Source: Sorex araneus (taxonomy: Eukaryota; Chordata; Mammalia; Eulipotyphla; Soricidae). Taken from it: 64,000 nt of DNA. The stretch is from positions 24,856,181-24,920,180 of the forward strand of contig NC_073303.1 of assembly GCF_027595985.1 (NCBI RefSeq), in the 5' to 3' direction. The first letter of the stretch is position 1; every line of letters starts with the position of its first letter. Both the position numbers and the translations under genes were made by a program. Of the stretch, positions 1 to 10,655 are shown one piece after another. The notes beneath the pieces were generated by a model. It saw only the letters and a list, made by a program, of their open reading frames with translations, ran no database searches and was not told the DNA's origin.

Positions 1-87
1 TACACAATAGCTTCAGCAGCCCCGGGTGCCCCGCAAAAGCAGCTGGGAGCAGGCTGGGCGAGCCAGCCAGCAGCAGCCAAGAGACAC
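1..87. other. Unassigned edge sequence
   Basis: Short GC-rich, CAGCAG-containing stretch before the T-rich end of the first L1 fragment. No gene or repeat assigned. Confidence 0.4.
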
Positions 88-525
88 TTTTTTTAAAAAC
101 TTTATTGATTCACCGTGAGATATAGTTATAAGCTTTCATGTCTGAGTTACAATCACACAATGATCAAACACCCATCCCTCCACCAGTGCACATTCCCCAC
201 CACCAATATTCCCAGTATACCCCACCTTTTCCACCCTCCCCCTGCCTCCATGGCTGACAATATTCCCCATACTCTCTCTCTACTTTTGGGCACTATGGTT
301 TGCAATGCAGATACTGAGAGGTCATCATGTTTGGTCCATTATCTACTTTCAGGACACATCTCCCATCCCCACCGATCCCTCCAACCATCATTTTCTTAGT
401 GATCCTGTCTCTATTCCAGCTGTCCTCTCCCTGCCCGCTCATGAGGCAGGCTTCCCACTATGGAGCAATATTCCCGACCCTTCTATCTGCTGTCCTTGGG
501 AAGAGACACATTCTTAATAGAGAAA
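88..525 (-). mobile_element. L1 3' end fragment (minus strand)
   Basis: Starts with a T-rich run (the complement of the L1 A-tail), followed by the block that recurs at every L1 3' end in this window: ATTGATTCACCGTGAGATA, then AACACCCATCCCTCCACCAG, then GGGCACTATGGTTTGCAAT. It is 5'-truncated and noncoding. Short open frames across it are repeat translations. Confidence 0.85.
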
Positions 526-1090
526 TGCCTATGGGAGGTACAGAAGCTGAGCGATACTTGTGGACTTCTGTCTGGATCTATGAAGGATCCTGATGGATCC
601 TTTTGTCTATGTGTAACCACTTCTATACCTGTCATTCCCTAAAAAAAAAAATACTAAGAAAGAGAAATTCTAATTTAGAAAATAGTTTACCACTTTGTGG
701 GAACTTGGGAAGGCTGAAACTAGCTTAGAATCTAAGGTCAAGTGATCGTATTCAAATATGATTTAACTTGCAGGACAAGCTGAGTCATTGCTGAAGATCA
801 GAGCAAAGCATAGACCAGCAATTTTCGAGCCCCACATGTTCCTTAGCTAGGAAAGTTTGAGTTCTTACCCGGTAAGGACACATCCCATACTCCCCATGCC
901 TTTGGGAGAGGCCTGTCTAGTCTGTGATGTCTGTATTCTGTGCTATGATTTGGGATTTGGAGAGTTCTTTTCACGTTTCCACGTATGTCTGTTAGTTTAT
1001 GTATGTGACAGCTAAGCTCTAACATTTCTGTTAATAAGAAGGAAAGTAAACAAAAAATATTGTACATTACATTTCTAGGCTAGGTATTCA
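526..1090. other. Unique sequence, nothing recognised
   Basis: AT-rich sequence between an L1 fragment and a SINE. I see no exon, RNA gene or young repeat. Confidence 0.4.
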
Positions 1091-1319
1091 GTTTTTTGTT
1101 TTGGGTGGGTTTTTGTTTGTTTGTTTTTGGTTGTTTTGGGGGGTTGGGATTACTCCTGTCAATGCTCAGGGGTTTCTCCTGGTTCTGCACTCAGGACCTA
1201 CTCCTGGTTGTGTACCTTATGGTTCCTGATGGGGACCAAATGGGATGCCGGGTATCGAACCCATGTTGGTCCTCTGTGCAAGGCAAGCAGTTTACCTACT
1301 GTTCTATCACTCCAGCCCC
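1091..1319 (-). mobile_element. SOR-type tRNA SINE (type A), minus strand
   Basis: Reverse complement of the shrew tRNA-derived SINE: T-rich tail, CTGCACTCAGGA block, GGTATCGAACCC (B box complement), and CTATCACTCCAGCCCC head at the right end. Diverged copy. Confidence 0.85.
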
Positions 1320-1330
1320 GCTATTGGCAG

Positions 1331-1345
1331 GTTTTTTTTTGTTTT

Positions 1346-1376
<31 letters not shown>

Positions 1377-1525
1377 ACTCTTTGGGTCACACCCTGCGAT
1401 GCTCAGGGGTTACTCCTGGCTCTGCACTCAGGAATCACTCCTGGTGGTGCTCAGGGGACCATATGGGATGCTGGGAATCAAACCCAAGTCGGTTGCATGC
1501 AAGGCAAACGCCCGCTCCAGCCCCA
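1331..1525 (-). mobile_element. SOR-type SINE (type A), minus strand, with TSD
   Basis: Second minus-strand copy directly abutting the first. It is flanked by the direct repeat CTATTGGCAG at 1321-1330 and 1526-1535, so it is an independent insertion at the head end of the older copy. Confidence 0.92.
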
Positions 1526-1535
1526 CTATTGGCAG

Positions 1536-2070
1536 TTTTAAGGTGCAAACAAACTACTGCTTAAAATATAAGTGGAGGGCAAAGAGAATGAGGAAACTTT
1601 GACTCTGAGTTAATCATATTTGGCTGATATTATTGCTGATATTTTAATACTTCGTTTTGGGAACCACTAACAAACCACCTCCTCAGTATTTTAAATTTGT
1701 GAAATACTAAGATAGAAATAGATACAGCATGGTGATTATTTCACGAAGTATAGGAAGTACCCAATATGGGCAAAGACGCTTGGAAAAAACATTTTTATAA
1801 AGGGGAATTAAAAAGGAAGCAGTTCTTCAAATAACTATTATTTGAAAAAGGCATTGAAAAAAACTGCTATTTACAAATGTGAAGTTGTTGTACACCTGAA
1901 ACTAACACTTTATTATCAATTATTTTTTTCAAAATACCCAAATTTCTCAGCGAACACTTGCATCTAGTCCTTAGCAATGAACAAGGGGACAGTGAAAAAG
2001 CCCGGGAAACATTCTCGGAATGCAAAACACCAGTTCCTCCACAGCCTTGTTCATTTGGTTTGTTCACACC
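1536..2070. other. Unique AT-rich sequence
   Basis: No gene or clear repeat recognised. Confidence 0.4.
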
Positions 2071-2243
2071 TTTTTTTTTTCTTTTTGGGTCACACCGGTC
2101 TATGCTTACGAGTTATTCCTGGTTCTGCACTCAGGAATTACTCCTGGCTGTGCTCAGGGGACCATATGGGATGCTGGGAATCGAACCCCAGTCAGCGCCT
2201 GCAAGGCAAACGCCCTCCCCGCTGTGCTATCGCTCCAGCCCCA
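2071..2243 (-). mobile_element. SOR-type SINE (type A), minus strand, with TSD
   Basis: Complete copy, from the T-tail through GGGTCACACC to GCTATCGCTCCAGCCCC. GTTTGTTCACA is present on both sides (2058 and 2244). Confidence 0.92.
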
Positions 2244-2973
2244 GTTTGTTCACATCTTGGTGAAAAACTAAATTGCTTAATTTGAGGGCAAGTGAGGAAG
2301 TAGGAGGGGTAAGATAATCTAGATGATTCTGAAAGAGGATTCCTCGATTTTCCCTTGGGTCAGGAGATACTTCATCTTAAGCTGCCTTACAAACTCCATC
2401 ATTCTGCTACTTTAAAATCTAGTGCACTTTGCAAACAACTCCTCAGACAGACTCAGTGAGCTTGTTTACATTTCTTGGCAGATCAAGGTAAACAGTCTTC
2501 AGCCAAAAGGACAGTAAATAGTCCTTGTGGGCAAAGAAAATGTCAACAACCTCCAAGATCTCCGAGCCATTAATGGTGTCTCCAGCTTCCGAAGGGCTTA
2601 GCTACTGTGAAATATGCACAAAGTTGCATTACACACCACTGAGACATCAGACAGGCTTCTCAAAATCCTGGCTCAAAAAGTACTCACTCCATCTGGTACC
2701 TTAACTAAGAGAAAAACAAGCATCAGTGGTCATAAAGTAGTGGTCCAAGGTATCGCTATTCTGAAGAAAACCAATAAAATCTTTATATAACAATTGCTCT
2801 GTGGTGCTCTTTCTCTGATGCCTCTCCCATTTGGGACTTTCCTAACTTTACTCTCAATGAACTTTCACTTGCTTGAAATGTCAAATCTTACATTCAGTAG
2901 GCAATGTTAGGTGATGATACTAATCGGAACCACTTGACACAGCTCTCCCTGTAGAGATTTTTTTTATACCTGT
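2244..2973. other. Unique sequence, nothing recognised
   Basis: No convincing exon, RNA gene or repeat. Stops occur in all frames. Confidence 0.4.
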
Positions 2974-2986
2974 ACTTATCTGCAAG

Positions 2987-3192
2987 GGGCTGGAGCAATA
3001 CCACAGCCAGTAGGGCGTTTGCCGTGTACGAGCCTGACCCAGGCTCGATTCCTCTGCCCCTCTCGGAGAGCCTGTCAAGCTACCCGTAGCGTATTTGATA
3101 TGCCAAAAATAGTAACAAGTCTCAAAATGGAGGCAACTGGTGCCCGTTCGAGGAAATCGATGAATAATGGGACGACAGTGACAGTGACAGTT
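2987..3192 (+). mobile_element. Type B SINE (tRNA head plus RTE-derived body and tail), with TSD
   Basis: GGGGCTGGAGCAATA head, B-box-like GGCTCGATTCC, then a body ending GATATGCCAAAAATAGTAACA, then a tail with ACTGGTGCCCG and GACAGTGACAGT repeats in place of oligo(A). The TSD ACTTATCTGCAAG lies at 2974-2986 and 3193-3205. Confidence 0.92.
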
Positions 3193-3205
3193 ACTTATCT
3201 GCAAG

Positions 3206-3897
3206 AATCTAGTTGATCATTTTAAATTCCACTTAGAATGTAGCTGGTCTGATAGCAAAAACAGCTGAAGACCGGGAGAGAAGAGAGGTCTGATAAACGA
3301 GGGACAAGAGTTCCAGGGACTGAGAATGCACTACTGCTTAGTTCTCTGATGCTGCATTAAGTAATTTCTCTCAGAATCTAGTTCTTAATTTAATCTAATA
3401 AACACATACACACACACACTTAGGCTAGGTCTGGCAGGAATTACTAGAAATTTCAAACTCGGACCTTTCTTTCTTAGGCCCCTTAGATTTTGAATATTCA
3501 CATGATAGCAGTGAATCATGTGAACAAAGTTGAAAATAAATTTCCAAAAGCACTTGTCTTGCTTTGAATCACTCTAGTACTTGACACAAGCATTTAGCTA
3601 GTAATTTTGGCTGCTCTCTCTTTTTTATGTATTTGAAATAGATCTAGGTCTCTGATGCTAAAAATTAATAGATATTCAATCTCGGGTGAAAACAATATTA
3701 AGTGGCTTTGAGAAGAAGTCGCGTGAGAAAATTGAACAGGGCCTGAGGAGACACGGCATCTGGTCCCAGCACAACAATCACTAAGTCAGTAATTGTTTTT
3801 ACCTGAAAATGGGATGTTTGGGCTAGGGGTGGGGGAACACGTGACTCAGCATAGTGCCTGGCATGTGTGATCCTGGGTTCAATATCTTGTTCATGAT
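3206..3897. other. Mostly unique sequence
   Basis: AT-rich. Around 3815-3890 there is a degraded tRNA-SINE-like stretch (GGGCTAGGGGTG, then CCTGGGTTCAATATC). No gene seen. Confidence 0.35.
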
Positions 3898-3908
3898 ATC
3901 ACAAAAAT

Positions 3909-4445
3909 CACTTGTATCACTTGTTTTCCCATTGATCTTCAATTTGCTTGTGCGGGCACCAGTAATGTCTCCATTTGTCCCTGTCACGTGCTAGTGTAGC
4001 CCAATGATATTTGCTCGCTCCAGAAACAGGAAGAGCCTCAAACCGTTCCTTCAGGGTTTTGACAAAGAAGTCTGACCATCTCATAGGTTGGCGACCACAC
4101 GGTCTTTTGAGTCCTGTGAAATCCAGTCAGTAATAGCCCTAGTCCAGGGGTCATCTCTGAATCGCATTACATGTCCGGCCCATCTGATTTTTGATGTCTT
4201 GGCAAATGAGACAGCATCCCTGATTCTTGTCTGTCGATGAAGGTTGGAACTCCGGATTCCTTCTCTCACTTGAGTGAGATGTGATACTCCTAGCATAGCT
4301 CTTTCGATTCCTCTGTGGGATACAAGAATCATTCTCAATCAATCAAACATTCTCATCCTGTTTGCATAGGGCCTAGGTCTCTGAGGTGTACGTTAGTGCA
4401 GGAAGAACGGTGGAATCGAAAAGATGTGCCCGGAGTTAGAGGTCC
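3909..4445 (-). mobile_element. RTE-clade LINE, reverse transcriptase C-terminal part, minus strand
   Basis: Minus-strand translation reads across the end of an RTE-type reverse transcriptase. The segment LFDSTVLPALTY is followed by RGIERAMLGVSHLTQVREGI, KIRWAGHVMRFRDDPWTRAI, and at the extreme 3' end DKWRHYWCPHKQIEDQW (3915-3968). This is the block that follows the YADD core in RTE/BovB-like elements. Frameshifts and stops break it, so it encodes nothing today. The element ends in short CAAGTGATA-type repeats with no A-tail, as RTE elements do. It faces away from the endonuclease fragment on its right, and the pair is probably one rearranged insertion. Confidence 0.85.
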
Positions 4446-4487
4446 TTCGTCCTCTTAACCACTTACCCTCTTAACCATTTCATTGAA

Positions 4488-5510
4488 AGTACCCCGCCCA
4501 TATGGCAGAGCCTGCCAAACTACCCATGGCATATTCGATATGCCCAAAACAGTAACAACAACGGGCCTCATTCACCTGACACTGAGAGAGGCCCCAATAC
4601 GGCAGCGTTAAGAAAGATGAGCAAATGAGGCTGGAGCAATAGTACAGCGAGCGGGTAGGGTGTTTGCCTTGCACGTGGTTGACCCGGGTTCGATTCCCAG
4701 CGTCCCATATGGTTCCCTGAGCACCGCCAGGAGTAACTCCTGAGTGCAGAGCCAGGAGTAACCTCTGATCATAGCCAGGTGTGACCCAAAACACCAAAAA
4801 AAAAAAAAAGAAGAATAAAGATGAGCAAGGAGAGGCTGAAAAAATCTCAGGGACGAACTAGACTGCCAAACAAAGAAAGACTAAAATGACTGTCTACTTT
4901 CAACGCACATACGCTGGCATCAAAAGCATCTATCGAGGACCTGATGGTGCAAGCGCAGAAGATCAAGGACGACGTCATTGGTCTGACTGAAATGAGAAGA
5001 CATCAATCACATCACGCCATTTTCGACACTGGAGAAGAATTGTTCCTTGGAACATGTGACAGTAGAGGTGTTGGTGGCATTGGTGTCCTTGTCAACACAA
5101 ACTTGGCCATGAGTATTGATTCATTTGAATGCCTAACAACCCAAATCAGATGATTACACTTGAATAGATGTGGCTCACTGCCGGCAGTTTCTATCTTGGT
5201 CGTCTACGTACCAACATCCAACTACGATGAAGAAGAAATGGAGAAGTTCTACATGGAACTGGAGAGGTTCTATAAAGACGACCACACCTTCTACAAGATC
5301 ATTGTTGGTAATTTTAATGCCAAGATAGGACTGAGAAAGTCAACTGAAGAACTTCACATTGGGACCCATGGTCTAGAATGGAACGATCAGGGTGAGAGAC
5401 TGTCTGAATTCATCATGTCGACCAAGACCACCCATGTTAACTCACAGTTCCAGAAGGCCGAATCTAAACGCTGGACATGGGTGTCTCCTGGTGGACAGTT
5501 CCACAATGAA
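4488..5510 (+). mobile_element. RTE-clade LINE, 5' region and endonuclease domain, plus strand
   Basis: The 5' noncoding part (4488-4870, split by a SINE) contains CAGAGCCTGCCAAACTACCC and ATTCGATATGCC. It continues into an AP-type endonuclease. Visible pieces are KIKDDVIGLTEMRRHQSHH, GVGGIGVLVNTNLAMSID (stop at 5151-5153), SILVVYVPTSNYDEEEMEKF, KIIVGNFNAKIG (the DFNAKIG motif with D changed to N), HIGTHGLEWNDQGERLSEF and RWTWVSPGGQFHNEI, where homology stops. At least one in-frame stop and the loss of everything downstream make it a dead fragment. Family knowledge: this order of motifs is typical of RTE endonucleases such as BovB. In this window it is the only substantial coding sequence from a LINE. 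Confidence 0.88.
4625..4816 (+). mobile_element. SOR-type SINE (type A) inside the RTE fragment
   Basis: Complete copy with an oligo(A) tail. AAAGATGAGCAA flanks it at 4613-4624 and 4817-4828. It interrupts the RTE 5' region, so it is younger than that element. Confidence 0.92.
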
Positions 5511-5744
5511 ATCACAACAATAAATGAAATAAAATAAAGTAAGTGAGAATGACATGCTGCATTGCTGCATGTTGCCACACCAGGCTGTCTTAAGCAGGGC
5601 AACTCAGAAAGGGGGTGGGTGAATTCTCCACCCGATCCCAACAGAGCCCCGGCAGTCAAAACCCTCCAGAACTCAATCACCGTCATGCTCATGGCCACTC
5701 TCCACAGGTTTTGATGAGCTTCACCCATGAGTGAATCTGCTATA
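5511..5744. other. Flank of RTE insertion, unassigned
   Basis: Begins with an AT-rich run, then unique-looking sequence. No gene seen. Confidence 0.3.
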
Positions 5745-6270
5745 TAATTGTATTCTCAATTTTAAAGTTCCTGGAGCGTGTGACCGCATTCATGGCCACG
5801 CAATCTCTCATACTCTACACCATTGATGTACCAAGAGTAGCACACAATATTTGATGGGTTTAAAGTGGAAGGCAACCAATCTCATGGGGGGAAAATAATA
5901 CATATATATGTCATATATATGTGTATATATATATATATATATATTCGCACACAAGGCTTAACGTTTAGCAAACATGTTAGTAATCTCTTATACAAGGGCT
6001 TAATGACTCCAAGATGAAATACAACAACCTTCACACACTTTCCTCTAAGCAAATTTATTGGACTATTTTTAGAGGATTATTCATAACAAGCAATACAAAA
6101 TTAAATGTTTTGGTTCTGCTTTAGGGGGCACAGTTTGGGATTTGGGGTGGAATGACTCAAAATATGGTGGTGGGAAGGTGCAATGGTGGTGGGATTGGTG
6201 TTTGAATATTAAATGTAATGAATTATTGTGAACAATTTCATAAAAATTGAATTCAATTTTAAAATAAAAC
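5745..6270 (+). mobile_element. L1-related 3' end fragment, plus strand
   Basis: Matches, in opposite orientation, the fragment at 9.9-10.4 kb: GACCGCATTCATGGCCACGC, AGTAATCTCTTATACAAG, TTATTCATAACAAGCAATAC, and a purine-rich GGTGGTGGGA run before the A-rich end. It contains an AT dinucleotide run. Confidence 0.75.
5898..5943. repeat. AT-rich microsatellite
   Basis: Interrupted (AT)n run inside the L1-related fragment. Confidence 0.9.
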
Positions 6271-6312
6271 AAAGTAAAAAATATAAAATTTAATTTAATT
6301 TTAAAAGGAAGG

Positions 6313-6425
6313 GCCAGGGAGATAATTCAAGTCATACAGCATATCTCTTCTATGTATCAGGCCCTGAATTCAAACCCAGTCCCCCAAGCAGTCACAGGTA
6401 AAATCTGGTGGCCCCTCTATAACAA
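6313..6425 (+). mobile_element. Old tRNA-derived SINE fragment
   Basis: GGGCCAGGGAGATAATTCAAG head with a degraded B box (TGAATTCAAACCC). Heavily diverged. Confidence 0.45.
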
Positions 6426-6476
6426 AAAGAGTAAAAATTTGAGTGAAAGAAGAGCATCTTTAAAATAATGTAAATA

Positions 6477-6646
6477 GGGGCTAGAGCTGTGGGTAGTGTG
6501 CTTGCCTTGCATGCCGCCAACCCAGTTTCAATCCTTAGCACTTCATATGGTCCATACGGTCCTCCAAGCATGGCAAGGAGTGGCCCCCGAGCAAAGAGCC
6601 AGAAGTAAACCCTAAGAAAAGCCAGCGTGGCCCCAAAAGCAAAAGA
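6477..6646 (+). mobile_element. Diverged SOR-type SINE (type A)
   Basis: GGGGCTAGAGCTGTGGGTAG, then TTGCCTTGCATGC, CTTCATATGGTCC and GTGGCCCCAAAAGC in the expected order, with many changes. Confidence 0.75.
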
Positions 6647-7200
6647 ATTACTACTAAATAAAGATAAAACTATGTAAACACTAAAACAGGATAAATTTTT
6701 GTAAATAATACTTATAGTACGAATATGCTAATAACCTAGATGCAATAATAAACTACATTTTAACATAACTGCTTTATTTTTATAGTTACGTATCATAAAC
6801 AATTCCAACATAAAGAGAAGTCAAGAGAATAGTATGTTGCACATCTGGATACCCATTATTTATGTTAAACAATTGTCTTTACTTCCCTATGTTTGCTCTA
6901 ACTACTTATCTACCTATCTTACAAAATTATTTGAATGTAAATAATAAACAACATGACATTTCACCCTGAAGTGCTTCAACATGCAGCTCCTAAAAAGAAA
7001 ATCATTACTAACTACATTTAGGAGCCGGAGGAGTCATTCATGGGTGGCAACTTGGGGCCTTGTTGGGGCGGGGAGAAGGCCACTTGTTTTTTAAGAGTGA
7101 CTTGGAGACTCTGAGTGCAAATCTGAGTCTTGATGGTTTTCCCTAGAGGAAGCCCCAAACACTATTTTCTGTCTCTTTTTATTCCTAGCATGGTTCAGGT
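6647..7200. other. Unique AT-rich sequence
   Basis: No gene or clear repeat. Confidence 0.4.
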
Positions 7201-7990
7201 TTTTATTTTTTTATTATTATTATTTTTAAATTGAATCACCATGTGAAGTTACAAAGCTTTCAGGCTTAAGTCTCAGTCATACAGTGATCGAACACCCATC
7301 CCTTTCACCAGTGCACATGTTCCACCACCAAGAATTCCAGTATATCTCCCATTCCACTGCCATCCCCCCCCCACCCCTGCTTGTGTGGCTGATGGCTTTC
7401 GCTTTACTTTCTCTTTACTTTGATTACATTCAATATTTCAACAGGAAACTCACTATTATTTGGAATTTTCCCCCAACAATCAGACCTGTCGAAAAGGCAG
7501 CATTTGATAATTAGTTTTCCATTGCTGAGAATGGAGAGCACACAAGGTCACACAGCTGCAACAGAGGTCGTGTGGCTGCAACAGCGGCTGCGTGGTTTTG
7601 GATTTCTGGTATTTTAGTAACTAAGTCCAAAGAAATTTCTACCAGAAACTGCATCATTGCAATCTCATACCATTGTTTAGTGGGCCTTATAAGCTGGCAG
7701 TCACCATGCTGCCACCGGGAAAAGAAAAAGCCGAGAGAGGAAAACCTTTCCCCACCCGTGGCGGCATGGTGCTATAGCTTAGTTCACAGTCTAGAGGCAT
7801 TTCTGCAAGAAGCAGCTGGTGCCAAAAGTAGTGGGCCTCCGGGATCGTGGACATTCAGCAACAGAGGGGATGTACGTGTGCGGCTGCTTGGGTCAAATCT
7901 GGGTGGAGCTGGTTCAGTTTTTCCATAGTGGAGACCCTTATTTTCTGCAAGAGGGTAGCACTTGGTTGCCATGTTCTGTATGTGAACAGA
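7201..7990 (-). mobile_element. L1 3' end (minus) joined to an inverted L1-associated GC-rich unit
   Basis: The left part (7201-7560) is a minus-strand L1 3' end (AATTGAATCACCATGTGAAG, AACACCCATCCCTTTCACCAG). The right part (about 7680-7990) has CACAGTCTAGAGGCATTTCT in the same orientation as in the plus-strand L1 at 15.15-15.95 kb, so the two halves are inverted relative to each other. Confidence 0.7.
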
Positions 7991-8269
7991 AGAGGCCTGA
8001 ATGTCTCATTTTCCAGTTTAGATTTCATTCCTCTTCTCCTTAACTATCTCTCTTACCTCAGGAGCTAACCACTTTTTAAACAGGTTTTCAAACCAATGTT
8101 ACCTTTCAGTAGTGCCCTTGTGCCCTCTCCGCTCCTCCCACCACCCTTGGCACCTGCATTCAGGTGTCTCTCCTTTCACTTCCCCGGATTGCTGTCCTTC
8201 CCCACCTCCCTTGTTTTTCTGTTCTCTTATATTGTGGCTTAATGTGACTCTTAAGAAATAAAAGAAGAG

Positions 8270-8432
8270 GGGGCTGGAGTGATAGCATAGCAGGTAGGGC
8301 ACTTGCCTTGCACACTGCTGATCCGGGTTCAATTCCCAACATCCCAGATGGTCCCCTGAGCACCACCAGGAATGAATGATTCCTGAGTGCAGAGCCAGGA
8401 GTAACCTGTGAGCATTGCGAGTGTGACGCAAA

Positions 8433-8434
<2 letters not shown>
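8270..8434 (+). mobile_element. SOR-type SINE (type A) with microsatellite tail
   Basis: GGGGCTGGAGTGATAGCATAG head to GTGTGACGCAAAAAG end. Its A-rich tail runs straight into a GAAA repeat. Confidence 0.9.
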
Positions 8435-8483
<49 letters not shown>

Positions 8484-8610
8484 GAAGGAAGGAAGGAAGG
8501 AAGGAAGGAAGGAAGGAAGGAAGGAAGGAAGGAAGGAAGGAAGGAAGGAAGGAAGGAAGGAAGGAAGGAAGGAAGGAAGGAAGGAAGGAAGGAAGGAAAA
8601 GAAAAAAAGA
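8431..8610. repeat. (GAAA)n then (GGAA)n microsatellite
   Basis: About 12 GAAA units followed by about 29 uninterrupted GGAA units (8483-8598). Long open frames over it on both strands are trivial translations of the tetranucleotide. Confidence 0.97.
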
Positions 8611-9515
8611 GAAATCAAGGTGAAATTTCTCTTACTGGTTTTTCTTTTCTTCCTTGTTAGTTTTGAGAGAAATGGTGAAAGGGAAATCAAGTACAACATC
8701 TCTGACCATTTATTAAAAAAGACAACAAGTGAGTAGTTTATTCCCAACTATCTGGCAATGCCATGTCAATGGTACAAAGTGAGCGTTTCACAACGGGCTG
8801 ATGGGCAAGGCTGGCATTATTCCTTTCACATAAAGACTTTTTGTGCATAATGATGGCAACTGAATCTTGATTCTCAACTTGTTGATTTAATCATTTAGTA
8901 ATCTTATCCAGCATTGATCTGGCTCTGATGTTTTATTTGGAGAGCATGTCTTTTTCCCAGTGGAAATTTATTGAAAAAGTCAAATAAAAGCAGGTAGTTG
9001 CCAGTTAAATGTAGTTAAAATGCCAGGCTGCCCAGAGCACCAAAAATGCCAAGAGTTCACAATGCTTTATCCCTAAGCCCCTGCTACCCAAATCTAGCCC
9101 AAAGACAATAATCAAAACAGTGAGGTAGCATTCAACACTGGAAAAATGTGGGATGTCTGAATTCAATTCAGGAATTTCCTCCCATTGATTTGTATAGCTG
9201 CTATTGTCTTTCAGTCATTCCTCTTAGAGTCTTTCTTCTTCCTCTAAAGCTGCAATACAAATTCACTGCATCTCATGTGCAAAGTAGTCACACGTAGTGA
9301 CAGGACTCGAAATGTGGCTAGTCCAAACTGAGATAAGTAAAAAAAGCATCCCAGATTTTGAAGACATGTGTTAAAGTTTCAGTTATAAATTTTATATTGC
9401 TTACATATTGAAATGATGACATTCTAATATGGATATATTGTGTTAATTAATATGTATCATTAAAATAATTTTACCAATCAGTTTTTGCTATTTGAGTGTA
9501 GTTACTATAAATAAT
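8611..9515. other. Unique AT-rich sequence
   Basis: Nothing recognised. Confidence 0.4.
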
Positions 9516-9559
9516 ACAAATAATTTTGTGTGTATTATTATACGCACAAAATTATTTGT
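9516..9559. repeat. Near-perfect inverted repeat (palindrome)
   Basis: Two 19-nt arms (9516-9534 and 9541-9559) pair with one mismatch around the 6-nt loop TTATTA. They could form a cruciform. A SINE sits at its right edge. Confidence 0.9.
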
Positions 9560-9561
9560 GT

Positions 9562-9737
9562 GGGGCCGGAGCGAAAGCACAGCGGGTAGGGCGTTTGCCT
9601 TGCACGCGGCCGACCTGGGTTCAATCCCCGGCATCCCATATGGTCCCCCAAGCACTGCCAGGAGTAATTCCTGAGTGCAAAGCCAGGAGTAACCCCTGAG
9701 CATCGCTGGGTGTGACCCTAAAAGCAAAAAAAAAAAA
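9562..9737 (+). mobile_element. SOR-type SINE (type A)
   Basis: Well-preserved copy: GGGGCCGGAGCGAAAGCACA head, GGGTTCAATCCC B box, oligo(A) tail. The short direct repeat ATTTGTGT flanks it (9554-9561 and 9738-9745). Confidence 0.92.
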
Positions 9738-9894
9738 ATTTGTGTGTAGAGTGGCACTTTTAAAAGTCATCCCTCTTACCTTCTTCCTTTGTTATTTCAA
9801 AGAAAGAAATATTCTGAACTCTCTTATCCAGTTTTCCCCCTTCTAGTCACTGCTAAAATTTAAAAGGTAATATAGAAAGTCAAATTTTGTGGCC

Positions 9895-10450
9895 AATTAT
9901 TTATAATTTTCATAAATTTATTCACAATAATTCATTACATTCAATATTCCAACACCAATCCCATCACAATTATACCTTCCCCACCACCATTATTTTGGAT
10001 TTTCCCAATCACCACCCAAGCCTGTCCTCAATAGTAGACCCTAAATAATTTATTTTGTATTGCTTGTTATGAATAATCCACTAAAAATGATCAAAACATT
10101 TTCCTTAGAAGAAAGTGAAAATTGTTGTATCCCATCCTGGAGCAATTGAGTTCTTGTATAAGAGATTACTAACATGCTGTTATAGGTTGAACCTTGTGTT
10201 CTAATATTATTTTTTATTGAGATCAGTTGTCTTCTACTTTACACCCCATCCGATGTGGTGTGATACTTCTGGTACATCAATAGTACAGAGTATGAAATGT
10301 CGTGTGGCCACAAATGCAGCCTCACACTCTAGGAATTCTAAAATTCTGAATGGGTGATACAGCTGGAGTTAAATTTTTAACTGGATGGTGACTTCAGGGT
10401 CTGGAGGCATCTCTGCAGCTTAGTGATCTCTTCTGCCATTTATTTGCGAA
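9895..10450 (-). mobile_element. L1-related 3' end fragment, minus strand
   Basis: Starts at a T-rich end with CAATATTCCAACACCAATCC, then GTATTGCTTGTTATGAATAA and AGAGATTACTAACATG. It is the mirror of the 5.75-6.27 kb copy. Confidence 0.75.
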
Positions 10451-10655
10451 TCTCTAGTTCATGGTGTGGCCAATATTTTCTAAGAGAATTAAGTACACAG
10501 GTAGAAGATGAAAGTCTTTGTTCAAATTTTCTACTTATTGGATTATTGCAATAATATTTTTAAAGGAATGGATGAAGAATAGTCATTATTGGTGTGAACC
10601 TATAGAGGGGACTATGTGTACATGGAAGATTAAAGACAGAAACAAGAATTATTCT

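Noticed and set aside
4944-5537. Endonuclease frames as a functional gene
   Set aside because: Stops, a D-to-N change in the DFNAKIG motif and loss of the downstream RT show a dead RTE fragment.
8160-8747. 195-codon minus-strand frame rich in FLPS repeats
   Set aside because: It is the translation of the GGAA/GAAA microsatellite.
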